From: Methylocystis sp.
GTDB taxonomy: Bacteria; Pseudomonadota; Alphaproteobacteria; Rhizobiales; Beijerinckiaceae
Assembly (NCBI GenBank): GCA_016178015.1
Contig: JACOUB010000026.1
Span: 62,001-126,000 of the forward strand
DNA: 64,000 nt
Reading direction: 5' to 3'
The position numbers and the translations under genes were made by a program. Position 1 is the stretch's first letter; every line of letters starts with the position of its first letter. The notes below the pieces were generated by a model that saw nothing but the letters and a program-made list of their open reading frames with translations, searched no databases and was not told the origin of the DNA. Shown here in pieces: positions 18,158 through 26,662 of this stretch.

Positions 18158-18280
18158 ATGCCTGACGACTGGAAAAAATCTCTCCCCTTTCCCCGCCACT
18201 GGTTGGCCTATCTGTTCTTCAAACTGCTCATCCTTGCGTTGGCGGCGGCTTTCGCGCTGCATGTGGCGGGATGGTTTTAG
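18158..18280 (+). CDS. 40-aa single-pass membrane protein
   Basis: A short ORF starting ATG at 18158 after GGAGGTAAG. It encodes MPDDWKKSLPFPRHWLAYLF followed by about 18 hydrophobic residues and ending HVAGWF. The N-terminal 15 residues are charged and polar, then one transmembrane helix. It ends 9 bp before cimA, so it is co-transcribed and the pair shares a leader. I recall similar short proteins next to this gene in related genomes, but no function is known. Confidence 0.75.
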   Translation: MPDDWKKSLPFPRHWLAYLFFKLLILALAAAFALHVAGWF

Positions 18281-18289
18281 GCGCGGCTC

Positions 18290-19882
18290 ATGAGAGAACG
18301 GCTCACGCTCTTCGACACCACGCTGCGCGACGGCGCGCAGACCACCGGCGTCGACTTCTCGCTTGACGACAAGCGGCAGATCGCCGCGCTGCTCGACCAA
18401 CTCGGCGTCGATTACATCGAAGGCGGCTATCCCGGCGCCAATCCTTTAGACACCGAGTTCTTCGCCAAACGCCCGCCAATTCGCGCGCGCTTTGCCGCGT
18501 TCGGCATGACGCGCCGTGGCGGGCGCTCCATCGAAAACGATCCCGGCGTCGCCGCGCTGCTTGCCACCGATTGCGACGCCGTCACCTTCGTCGCCAAAGC
18601 TTGGGACTATCAGGTGGACGTCGCGTTGCGCTCGACCTTGCAAGACAATCTCGACGCCATCAGGCAATCGATTGGCGCGGCGATCGCCGCCGGCAAGGAA
18701 GCGTTGTTGGATTGCGAGCATTTCTTCGACGGCTACAAGGCGAACGCGACATATGCGCTGTCCTGCGCCAAGGCGGGGCTTGACGCCGGCGCGCGCTGGA
18801 TCGTGCTGTGCGACACCAACGGCGGGACGCTGCCCCATGACGTCGAGCGGATCGTCTCCGAGGTCGCGCGCGTCATTCCTGGTTCGCGTCTCGGCGTCCA
18901 TGCGCATGACGACACCGGGCAGGCCGTGGCAGTTTCGCTCGCCGCCGTGCGCGCCGGCGTGCGGCAGCTTCAAGGCGCGCTCAACGGCCTCGGCGAGCGC
19001 TGCGGCAACGCCAATCTCACGACCATCATTGCGACGCTGCTGCTGAAGGACGAGTTTAGCGAAAAATTCGAGATCGGCGTGACGCGCGAGCAGCTCGCCC
19101 AGTTGACGCGAACCAGTCATGCGCTCGATGAAATGCTCAATCGCGCCCCGGACCGCCACGCGCCTTACGTCGGTGTCGACGCCTTCGCCACCAAGGCGGG
19201 GATTCATGCGTCCGCCCTGCTCGCCGATTCGCGCACCTATGAGCATGTCCCGCCCGAGAGCGTCGGCAACAGGCGCCGCCTGCTGGTCTCCGACCAAGCA
19301 GGGAAATCGAATATCGCCGCGGAGCTCGAGCGGCTCGGCGTCGCTCTGCCAAAAAACGACCCGCGTCTCGTACGCCTTCTGGAAGAGGTGAAGGACAAGG
19401 AGGCGCAAGGCTACGCCTACGAAGGCGCCGACGCGTCCTTCTTCCTGCTCGCGAAGCGCGTCATGGGCGAGACGCCGCATTATTTCGACATCGAGCGCTA
19501 CAGCGTCGCCGTCGACCGGCGCTTCAGCAAGGACGGCGGTCTCGAAGACGCCGGCGCCGAGGCCATCGTGAAAGTCGAGGTCGACGGCAAGACGCTGATT
19601 TCCGCAGCCGAGGGCAATGGTCCGGTCAACGCGCTCGATCTCGCCTTGCGCAAGGACCTCGGTAAATACCAGCCCTATATCGAGGATGTGAAGCTCGTCG
19701 ATTATCGCGTGCGCGTGTTTCAGGGCGGCACCGACGCGGTGACGCGCGTGCTGGTCGAGTGCGTGGACTTAAAGGGCGAGCGCTGGTCCACGGTCGGCGT
19801 TTCGGCCAACGTCATCGATGCCTCGTTCGAGGCGCTGGTCGAGGCGATCATCTACAAGCTGGTGAAGTCAGGCGCGCGGTGA
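18290..19882 (+). CDS. cimA: Citramalate synthase
   Basis: A 530-aa enzyme of the LeuA-like HMGL family. The barrel starts LTLFDTTLRDGAQTTGVDFS, and the metal/substrate residues are in EGGYPGANP, LGVHAHDDTGQAVA and LNGLGERCGNANL. The C-terminal LeuA-type dimer domain (from about 400) ends VDASFEALVEAIIYKL-like. It condenses pyruvate with acetyl-CoA to citramalate for threonine-independent isoleucine synthesis. Some family members are labelled 2-isopropylmalate synthase/homocitrate-like, but the DGAQTTGV signature fits CimA. It follows the 40-aa membrane protein closely. Confidence 0.93.
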   Translation: MRERLTLFDTTLRDGAQTTGVDFSLDDKRQIAALLDQLGVDYIEGGYPGANPLDTEFFAKRPPIRARFAAFGMTRRGGRSIENDPGVAALLATDCDAVTFVAKAWDYQVDVALRSTLQDNLDAIRQSIGAAIAAGKEALLDCEHFFDGYKANATYALSCAKAGLDAGARWIVLCDTNGGTLPHDVERIVSEVARVIPGSRLGVHAHDDTGQAVAVSLAAVRAGVRQLQGALNGLGERCGNANLTTIIATLLLKDEFSEKFEIGVTREQLAQLTRTSHALDEMLNRAPDRHAPYVGVDAFATKAGIHASALLADSRTYEHVPPESVGNRRRLLVSDQAGKSNIAAELERLGVALPKNDPRLVRLLEEVKDKEAQGYAYEGADASFFLLAKRVMGETPHYFDIERYSVAVDRRFSKDGGLEDAGAEAIVKVEVDGKTLISAAEGNGPVNALDLALRKDLGKYQPYIEDVKLVDYRVRVFQGGTDAVTRVLVECVDLKGERWSTVGVSANVIDASFEALVEAIIYKLVKSGAR

Positions 19883-19897
19883 GGGGCGGTTTTGCTT

Positions 19898-20000
19898 CCC
19901 CCTCCCTGTCCCTCCCCCGCTATCGCGGGAGAGGGGACCCTAACGATCGGCGTTGCGCGTGCTCCCTCTCCCGCGAAGCGGGGGAGGGTTGGGGAGGGGG
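19898..20000. repeat. Family 1 repeat, copy d
   Basis: A shorter version of the family with both palindromes but a reduced spacer (GATCGGCGTTGCGCG). It lies between the convergent cimA and LOG-family genes, a position suited to a bidirectional transcript end. Confidence 0.85.
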
Positions 20001-20010
20001 TCGCTCGAGT

Positions 20011-20613
20011 TCAAAAACGTTCGCCGATAATCGTCGCGGCGGTTTTTTCCTTTTTCGGATGCTGCGCGGCGGCGCGAAGCATCGGAAGCACGTCCTCGAT
20101 GCGTTCGGCCACCATGTAACGCACCTCGTAGTCGGGGCGGATGAAGCCGGCGTTGCGCATGTGGGCAAACAGCGACAGGAGTGGGCGCCAGAAGCCGCCG
20201 ATGTCGGCGATGACCAGCGGCTTGGCGTGGCGGCCGAGCTGGATCCAGGTCAGCTGCTCGGTGAGTTCCTCGAGCGTGCCGAGGCCGCCCGGCAGGCCGA
20301 TGAAGGCGTCGGCCTTCTCGAACATCAGGCGTTTGCGCGTATGCATGTCGGAAACGACCTTCAATTCGGTAACGGTGCGCAGCGCAACCTCGGTCTCGTC
20401 GAGAAATCCGGGAATGACGCCCGTGACCTTGCCGCCATGGGCCAGCGCGGCGCGCGCCAAGACGCCCATGAGGCCGCAGGAGCCGCCCCCGAAGACGAGG
20501 CCGATCCCAGCTTGCGCCAGCGCCACGCCAAGTTTTTCCGCGGCCTTGGCGTAGATGGGATCGTCGCCCGTCGAGGAGCCGCAATAGACGCAGATGTTTT
20601 TTATTTCGCTCAT
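20011..20613 (-). CDS. LOG family protein (TIGR00730-type Rossmann fold)
   Basis: A 200-aa cytosolic protein with the LOG signature. ICVYCGSSTG is at the N-terminus, GGGSCGLMGVLARAAL binds nucleotide, and the catalytic PGGLGTLEELTEQLTW follows MHTRKRLMFEKAD. Family members hydrolyse nucleoside 5'-monophosphates, in plants cytokinin ribosides, releasing the base; the physiological substrate in this bacterium is unknown. It is divergent from the ABC exporter gene, with 163 bp between starts. Confidence 0.92.
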   Translation of the reverse strand: MSEIKNICVYCGSSTGDDPIYAKAAEKLGVALAQAGIGLVFGGGSCGLMGVLARAALAHGGKVTGVIPGFLDETEVALRTVTELKVVSDMHTRKRLMFEKADAFIGLPGGLGTLEELTEQLTWIQLGRHAKPLVIADIGGFWRPLLSLFAHMRNAGFIRPDYEVRYMVAERIEDVLPMLRAAAQHPKKEKTAATIIGERF

Positions 20614-20776
20614 GATCCTCGTCTCGTTGATAGGCGCCTTGTGGCCCGCGCGCGGGTTGCGGTCAAGCCGCTTTGCCCTCGGCGCCGATCGCGGGCGATG
20701 GTGCGTCCGCGCGGCGGAACGTTTATATGACGAGCCGGCCTCGCGATGGGTCTTTCGAGTTTTGGGAACGGACGAG

Positions 20777-22666
20777 ATGCTGAGAATTGGACCAGGCGCC
20801 GTTTCTTCCGATGGGAGCGCGCCGCCGGGCGCTTCTGCGAAAGCCTTCGGCGACGCGTCTCTGATCGCGACTTTACGGCATTTGTGGCCTTATGTTTGGC
20901 CAAAGCGCCGCGCCGACCTCGAACGGCGCGTGGCGATCACTTTCGCGCTGCTCATCGCCGGCAAGCTGGTCAACGTGGCCGCGCCTTTCGCCTTCAAATG
21001 GGCGGCGGATTCGCTGGCCCAGGACGGCGCCGTTCCGACGGTCGCCGCCGGCGCGGTCGCTTTCACTTTGCTCTACGGCGCGCTGCGAATTCTCTATGCG
21101 TTCCTCACCCAGGCGCGCGACGCGCTGTTCGCCGCCGTCGCCATGCACGCCGTGCGGCGTCTCGCCAACGATGTGTTCGAGCATATGCACCAACTGTCCT
21201 TGCGCTTTCACATCAGCCGCAAGACCGGCGGATTGACGCGCGTTCTCGAGCGCGGACGCGACGCCATCGAGACCTTGGCGCGGCTCGTCATGTCGACGGC
21301 GGCGCCGACCGTCGTCGAATTCGCGCTCGTGCTCGGCGTGTTTTTCTTTCAGTTCGATGTGGGCTTTGCGTTCGCCGGCGCCCTCACCATCGGCGCTTAT
21401 CTCGCCTACACGACCATCGCCACCAATTGGCGCATCGGCATTCGTCGCGCCATGAACGAGAGCGACGTCGACGCCAATGTGAAGGCGATCGACAGCCTGT
21501 TGAACTACGAGACGGTCAAATATTTTGGCGCCGAGACGCGCGAACGCGAGCGTTACGACGAATCCATGGCGCGTTACGAGCGCGCCAGCGTCCAGTCGTA
21601 CATGTCGCTCGCTGTGCTCAACGCCGGGCAGGCATTCATCTTCACGGCCGGACTCGCCGCGGTCATGGTCATGTGCGTTGACGGCGTCCGGGCGGGACGC
21701 AACAGCATCGGCGACTTCGTGCTCATCAACGCCATGATGATCCAACTCTATCAGCCGCTTAATTTCATGGGCACGCTCTATCGCGAGGTGCGGCAGGCGA
21801 TCGTCGATATCGAGAGGATGTTCCAGATTTTGGGGCAAAATCCAGAGATTGCCGACCAGCCGGGCGCGTCCGACATCGTGGTGCGCGAAGGGCGCGTCGT
21901 CTTCGACAATGTGGTTTTTCACTATGACGCCAGCCGGCCCATTCTGCAGGGCGTGAGCTTCGAGGCGGCGCCGGGCCAAACGCTGGCCATCGTCGGGCCT
22001 TCGGGGGCCGGCAAGTCGACGATCTCGCGGCTGCTGTTCCGCTTTTATGAGCCGCAGGGCGGACGCATCACGATCGACGGGCAGGACATTCTCGCCGTGA
22101 CGCAGCGCTCCTTGCGCGAGGCCATCGGCATGGTCCCGCAGGATACGGTGCTGTTTAACGATTCCATCGGCTACAACATCCGCTATGGGCGTTGGGACGC
22201 GAGCTTCGAGGAGGTGCGCGAGGCGGCGCGTCTGGCCCGCATCGACGATTTTATCCAATCGGCGCCGGGCGGCTATGAGGCGCAGGTCGGCGAGCGCGGG
22301 CTAAAACTCTCGGGCGGCGAGAAGCAGCGCGTCGCCATCGCCCGCACGATTCTGAAGGGGCCGCCGATTCTCATTCTCGACGAGGCGACCTCGGCGCTCG
22401 ACAGCGTCACCGAGCATGAAATCCAGGGCGCGCTGGCCAGCGTCGCGAGGGGGCGCACCACGCTGGTCATCGCGCATCGCCTCTCGACGGTCGTCGAGGC
22501 GGATGAAATCCTGTTTCTCGATCATGGCAGGATCATCGAGCGCGGCGCGCATCACGCCTTGCTGGAGCAGGGCGGCGCCTATTGCGCCATGTGGAACCGA
22601 CAGCGCGAGGCCGCCGAGGCGCGCGAGCGCCTGCGCCGGGCCGAGAAGGAGGAGGCGGGGGCGTGA
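20777..22666 (+). CDS. Atm1/ABCB7-type ABC transporter (fused permease-ATPase)
   Basis: A 629-aa half-transporter. It has a six-helix permease domain (about 40-330) and an ATPase domain with Walker A GPSGAGKST, Q-loop MVPQDTVLFND, signature LSGGEKQRVAIA and Walker B ILILDEATSALD. YNIRYG and ETVKYFGAE are characteristic of the Atm1 group, which exports glutathione-linked species related to iron-sulphur and metal homeostasis. The start at 20777 (MLRIGPGAV) is chosen over an upstream in-frame Met that overlaps the divergent gene. The permease keeps the RFHISRKTGGLTRVLERG motif of this group. Confidence 0.93.
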   Translation: MLRIGPGAVSSDGSAPPGASAKAFGDASLIATLRHLWPYVWPKRRADLERRVAITFALLIAGKLVNVAAPFAFKWAADSLAQDGAVPTVAAGAVAFTLLYGALRILYAFLTQARDALFAAVAMHAVRRLANDVFEHMHQLSLRFHISRKTGGLTRVLERGRDAIETLARLVMSTAAPTVVEFALVLGVFFFQFDVGFAFAGALTIGAYLAYTTIATNWRIGIRRAMNESDVDANVKAIDSLLNYETVKYFGAETRERERYDESMARYERASVQSYMSLAVLNAGQAFIFTAGLAAVMVMCVDGVRAGRNSIGDFVLINAMMIQLYQPLNFMGTLYREVRQAIVDIERMFQILGQNPEIADQPGASDIVVREGRVVFDNVVFHYDASRPILQGVSFEAAPGQTLAIVGPSGAGKSTISRLLFRFYEPQGGRITIDGQDILAVTQRSLREAIGMVPQDTVLFNDSIGYNIRYGRWDASFEEVREAARLARIDDFIQSAPGGYEAQVGERGLKLSGGEKQRVAIARTILKGPPILILDEATSALDSVTEHEIQGALASVARGRTTLVIAHRLSTVVEADEILFLDHGRIIERGAHHALLEQGGAYCAMWNRQREAAEARERLRRAEKEEAGA

Positions 22667-22827
22667 GCGGCCCTGCGTCCGTGGGGTCGAGTCTCAACTT
22701 CTCCGCCTAAGTATTTGTACCAGTCTGGAAACAGTTAAGCGTGACGAACACGTATCCGAGCATCTGAACGGGACGAGCGCGCTCAACGATCGCCGAGCAG
22801 GGCGGCGCGCAAAAACAACAAAAAAAG

Positions 22828-23220
22828 ATGCGCAAACTCTTGCCAGCGGTTGCCGCTTTGGCGTTCACGATCGCTCTCCCGAGCGCCGCGACTGCCGAGA
22901 ACCTGGCGAGCGGCGCGGCTGCCGGCGCCAAACGCGGGGACGATGCGGCAAGCTCGGCAAGCGGAGTGGCGCCAGCGGCGTTCTCTGCAACGCTCGAGGC
23001 CGATCAGCGGTCGCGTTTCCGCGACTACGTCATTCGCAAACGCCATACCTCGCAACCGTACAAGCTGGCTGTGGCCGTGGGCGTCATTTTGCCCAAGACG
23101 GTGGAGTTCTACGACATTCCTCCGGAGTTCGGCGTGCTCGGCTATTGCTACACGATTTTCAACGACCGAACCGTTCTGCTGGATCCCCGCACCCGCGCCG
23201 TGGTGGACGTCGTCGACTGA
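22828..23220 (+). CDS. Secreted DUF1236 domain-containing protein
   Basis: A 130-aa protein with a cleavable signal peptide (hydrophobic residues 5-20, cleavage near ATA-EN). The C-terminal domain matches DUF1236: VGVILPKTVEFYDIPPEFGV, then NDRTVLLDPRTRAVVDVVD. The middle is Ala/Ser-rich linker. DUF1236 proteins are periplasmic or surface-linked in rhizobia, with unknown function. No operon partner; palindromic repeats follow. Confidence 0.87.
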   Translation: MRKLLPAVAALAFTIALPSAATAENLASGAAAGAKRGDDAASSASGVAPAAFSATLEADQRSRFRDYVIRKRHTSQPYKLAVAVGVILPKTVEFYDIPPEFGVLGYCYTIFNDRTVLLDPRTRAVVDVVD

Positions 23221-23250
23221 GCCGAAGCTTCCAAGCTAATGCCGACCGCG

Positions 23251-23390
23251 CGTCATGGCCGGCCGTGTGCCGGCCATCCACGCCGGGACATCGCAAAAGG
23301 GTGCAAGCGGGGCGACGGCGTTATGCTACTTTTTTCATCCTCCCGCCGCATCATGGCGTGGATGCCCGCGACAAGCGCGGGCATGACGGT
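23251..23390. repeat. Family 4 palindromic repeats, two copies
   Basis: Copy one (23251-23289) is CGTCATGGCCGG...CCGGCCATCCACGCCGGG. Copy two (23354-23390) is the inverse-oriented GCGTGGATGCCCGCG...CGCGGGCATGACGG. The same family occurs at 31406-31440 and 31509-31546. They lie between the DUF1236 gene and glyQ. Confidence 0.8.
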
Positions 23391-23481
23391 CAATGTTCGA
23401 GGCCGTTAACATTGTCCGAAAAATCGGCAAGCTCTCCGCATCATGCTATTGCTTGCGCCTTCGATCGTCAGAGGAATTCTC

Positions 23482-24414
23482 ATGACCAGGCCCGCAAGCC
23501 TCGCGCCGACGCGCTCCTTCCAGGGGCTCATTCTGACGCTGCAGCAGTACTGGGCGGGGCAGGGCTGCGTCATTCTCCAGCCCTATGACATGGAAATGGG
23601 CGCGGCCACCTTCCACCCGGCCACCACCTTGCGCGCGCTGGGGCCAAAGCCTTGGCGCGTCGCCCATGCGCAGCCCTGCCGGCGCCCAAAGGACGGCCGC
23701 TATGGCGAGAACCCCAACCGGGTCCAGCACTATTATCAGTTTCAGGTGATGCTGAAGCCTTCCCCGCCGGATCTGCAAGACCTCTATCTCGCTTCGCTCG
23801 AGGCGATCGGCCTCGATGCGATGTTGCACGACATCCGCTTCGTCGAGGACGACTGGGAGAGCCCGACGCTCGGCGCCTGGGGCTTGGGGTGGGAATGCTG
23901 GTGCGACGGCATGGAGGTTTCGCAATTTACCTATTTTCAGCAAGTGGCGGGATTTGAATGCGCACCCGTGGCTGGCGAGCTGACCTATGGCCTGGAGCGT
24001 CTCGCCTGCTACTTGCAAGGCGTCGACCGCATCATGGATTTAAACTTCAACGGCCTCGAAGCAGACGCGAAGGTCACTTACGGCGACGTGTTCTTGCAGG
24101 CCGAGCAGGAATATTCGCGCCATAATTTCGAGGCGGCGAATACGGAGAAGCTGTTTGCCGATTTTCGCGCCGCCGAGGCCGAATGCAAAGCGCTCCTCGC
24201 TTTCGGCGATGGCGGCGAGACGCGACCGCATCGCATGGCCTTGCCGGCCTATGACCAGTGCATCAAGGCGAGCCATGCCTTCAATCTTTTGGATGCGCGC
24301 GGCGTTATTTCCGTCACCGAGCGCCAGAGCTACATTTTGCGCGTGCGCGAACTCGCCAAGGCGTGCGGCGCCGCCTGGCTGCGCACGCAAGGCGGCGGGG
24401 CGTGCGATCGATAG
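23482..24414 (+). CDS. glyQ: Glycyl-tRNA synthetase alpha subunit
   Basis: A 310-aa catalytic subunit of the bacterial alpha2beta2 enzyme. Visible are [54 protein letters not shown] and the class II motif text [14 protein letters not shown]. The start at 23482 follows GAGGAA; another in-frame Met 13 codons upstream lacks support. The beta subunit gene glyS is expected nearby but is not in this window: the next gene is methylmalonyl-CoA mutase small subunit. Confidence 0.96.
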   Translation: MTRPASLAPTRSFQGLILTLQQYWAGQGCVILQPYDMEMGAATFHPATTLRALGPKPWRVAHAQPCRRPKDGRYGENPNRVQHYYQFQVMLKPSPPDLQDLYLASLEAIGLDAMLHDIRFVEDDWESPTLGAWGLGWECWCDGMEVSQFTYFQQVAGFECAPVAGELTYGLERLACYLQGVDRIMDLNFNGLEADAKVTYGDVFLQAEQEYSRHNFEAANTEKLFADFRAAEAECKALLAFGDGGETRPHRMALPAYDQCIKASHAFNLLDARGVISVTERQSYILRVRELAKACGAAWLRTQGGGACDR

Positions 24415-24428
24415 GCGATAGGGGGCGC

Positions 24429-24588
24429 GCCCCTCTCCCCGCTTGCGGGGAGAGGTTGGGTGAGGGGCCAGGGGATTAGCGTAACGCTTTAAAGAGCGCA
24501 CAAGCATCGGCGACACGTCTTCAATGACGATTGTGGCCAATCCCCTAGCCCCTCACCTCACCTCTCCCCGCAAGCGGGGAGAGGAGGC
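24429..24588. repeat. Family 2 palindromic repeats, inverted pair
   Basis: The pair is 24429-24468 (CCCCTCTCCCCGC...GCGGGGAGAGG) and 24549-24588, the inverse. Extended arms including GAGGGGC and AGGGGATT are also inverted repeats. The structure spans most of the 322-bp glyQ-mutA gap, and no other element was recognised there. Confidence 0.8.
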
Positions 24589-24736
24589 GGCGACGCGCCG
24601 CCTCGACAGGATCGCTTCCGTTCAATCGCGTAGCCCTCCGGGAGAGGGTTGGCGCGGCCACTCGGATATGGGTGGCCCATTGTCACGCTTCGTGCGAGAA
24701 CACGGGCCAAATCTTGAGGGAGTTCGAGACAGGCCC

Positions 24737-26602
24737 ATGACTTTGCACGACGCGCCGTTGGCCGGCGTTTTTCCACACGCGGACGCCGCGCGATGGCGCA
24801 AGATCGTCGAACATGCGCTCAAAGGCGCCGCTTTCGACCAATTGATCTCGAAGACTTATGACGGAATAGCGATCGACCCGCTCTATGCACGCGCGCGCGC
24901 TCCGGGTCCGCGCGCCTTGCGCGCCAACGCAGGCCGCTGGACGATCCTCGCTCGCGTCGACCATGCCGATCTTGATGCGGCCAATCGTCTCGCGCTCGAT
25001 GATCTCGAAGGCGGCGCCGACGGTTTGCACATCGTCTTCGCCGGCGCGCAAGGCGCTTATGGCGGCGGCCTGACCGACGACAGCGACGAGGCGATCGCGC
25101 ATCTCTTCGAGAACATCCGGCTCGATTACGGCATACCGGCGGCAATCGAGTTCTCGCCGCGCGCGCCGAACGCGGCAGGAGCGATGATCCGCCTACTCGA
25201 CCGCGCCCATATCGAGCCGTCCATCGCCCGCGTCGCCTTCGGCTTCGATCCCTTAGGCGCGCAAGCGCTGCACGGTTTTTTGCCCACGCCATGGCAAGAA
25301 CACGCCAAGGCCTTCGCCGAGCAGGTCAAGAGCGCAGCGAAGGCGGGCTTGACGTTCGGGACCATGACCGCCGATGCGCGCGTCATTCACGCCGCCGGCG
25401 GCGCCGAAGCGCAGGAGCTCGGTTTCGCGCTCGCCGCCGCGCTCTGCTATTTGCGCGCCCTGGACGACGCGGGCACGGGGCTTGAGACGGCGCGCGGCCT
25501 GTTGTCCTTTCGTCTCGCCGCCGACGCGGACGAATTCGTCGGCGTCGCCAAGTTCCGGGCCCTGCGGCACCTGTGGGCGCGCGTCGAGGCGAGCTGCAAA
25601 CTGACGCCGGCGCCCATCCATATCCACGCCGAAACCGCCTGGCGCATGATGACGCGGCGCGACCCATGGGGCAATCTGCTGCGCGCCACGCTCGCCGCCT
25701 TCGCCGCGGCGATCGGCGGCGCCGACGCCGTCACCGTGCTGCCGTTCACGCAGGCGCTCGGCGCGCCGGACGCGTTCGCGCGGCGTCTCGCCCGCGACAC
25801 GCAGCTCGTGCTGGAAGAGGAAGCGCACATCCATGTGGTGGAGGATCCAGTGAGCGGCGCCGGCGGCTTCGAGGCGCTGACCGAAGCCTTGTGCGAACGC
25901 GCCTGGAGCGTGTTTCAGGAAATCGAGGCCGAAGGCGGGCTGGCGGCGGCCTTGGCAAAGGGAAGCCTCCAGGCCAGGGTGGCGGAGACCGCGGCCCGAC
26001 GCGCGCGCGCGGTGGCGCGTGCGCGCGAGGCGATCGTCGGCGTCAATCAATTCCCCGACATTGGCGAGGCGGCGGTCGCCGTGCTCGCGCCCTACGACGC
26101 GACGCGCCTTACCGCCCTTGCGCCAGCCGACGCCCGACGCTCGCCGCCGCTGGCGCCGCGCCGCCTTGCCGAGCCGTTCGAGCGTCTGCGCGATCGCTCC
26201 GACGTGCGGCTCGCCGAGCAAGGCGTGCGCCCGCGCGTGTTTCTGGCCAATCTCGGTTCTGTCGCCGCCTTCACCCAGCGCGCGAATTTCGCCAAGAATT
26301 TCTTCGAGGCCGGCGGCGTCGAAGCCGTCAATGGCGAGGAGGCGAAATCGCCCAGCGCAATCGTCGCGGCGTTTCGCGCCAGCGGCGCCAAGCTCGCTTG
26401 TCTGTGTGGCTCGGACGCCGATTATGGCCGGTCGGCGGAACAGATGGCGCGCGAACTCACCGAGGCCGGCGCGCGCGTCTATCTTGCAGGCAGACCCGGC
26501 GAATTGGAAGCGCGGTTGCGCACAGCGGGCGTCGCGGAATTCATTTACGAAGGTTGCGATATGCTCGATGTGCTGCAACGCGCTGTCAAGGAGGCCGCGT
26601 GA
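24737..26602 (+). CDS. mutA: Methylmalonyl-CoA mutase small (beta) subunit
   Basis: A 621-aa TIM-barrel protein of the mutase family, starting MTLHDAPLAGVFPHADAARW. Barrel text includes YDGIAIDPLYAR and the late motif HVVEDPVSGAGGFEALTEAL. The C-terminal cobalamin-fold domain (LANLGSVAAFTQRANFAKNF, then CLCGSDADYGR) lacks the DxHxxG cobalamin-ligand motif. That marks the non-catalytic small subunit of the heterodimer, which interconverts methylmalonyl-CoA and succinyl-CoA with MutB. The expected mutB is not in this window; the next gene is convergent. The start is chosen because the upstream open frame crosses repeat sequence. Confidence 0.9.
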   Translation: MTLHDAPLAGVFPHADAARWRKIVEHALKGAAFDQLISKTYDGIAIDPLYARARAPGPRALRANAGRWTILARVDHADLDAANRLALDDLEGGADGLHIVFAGAQGAYGGGLTDDSDEAIAHLFENIRLDYGIPAAIEFSPRAPNAAGAMIRLLDRAHIEPSIARVAFGFDPLGAQALHGFLPTPWQEHAKAFAEQVKSAAKAGLTFGTMTADARVIHAAGGAEAQELGFALAAALCYLRALDDAGTGLETARGLLSFRLAADADEFVGVAKFRALRHLWARVEASCKLTPAPIHIHAETAWRMMTRRDPWGNLLRATLAAFAAAIGGADAVTVLPFTQALGAPDAFARRLARDTQLVLEEEAHIHVVEDPVSGAGGFEALTEALCERAWSVFQEIEAEGGLAAALAKGSLQARVAETAARRARAVARAREAIVGVNQFPDIGEAAVAVLAPYDATRLTALAPADARRSPPLAPRRLAEPFERLRDRSDVRLAEQGVRPRVFLANLGSVAAFTQRANFAKNFFEAGGVEAVNGEEAKSPSAIVAAFRASGAKLACLCGSDADYGRSAEQMARELTEAGARVYLAGRPGELEARLRTAGVAEFIYEGCDMLDVLQRAVKEAA

Positions 26603-26662
26603 TTTGGAGGTTGATATTGGTTCTATGCGCTCACGCCAATCGGGCGAGCACGGGCGTGGAAC

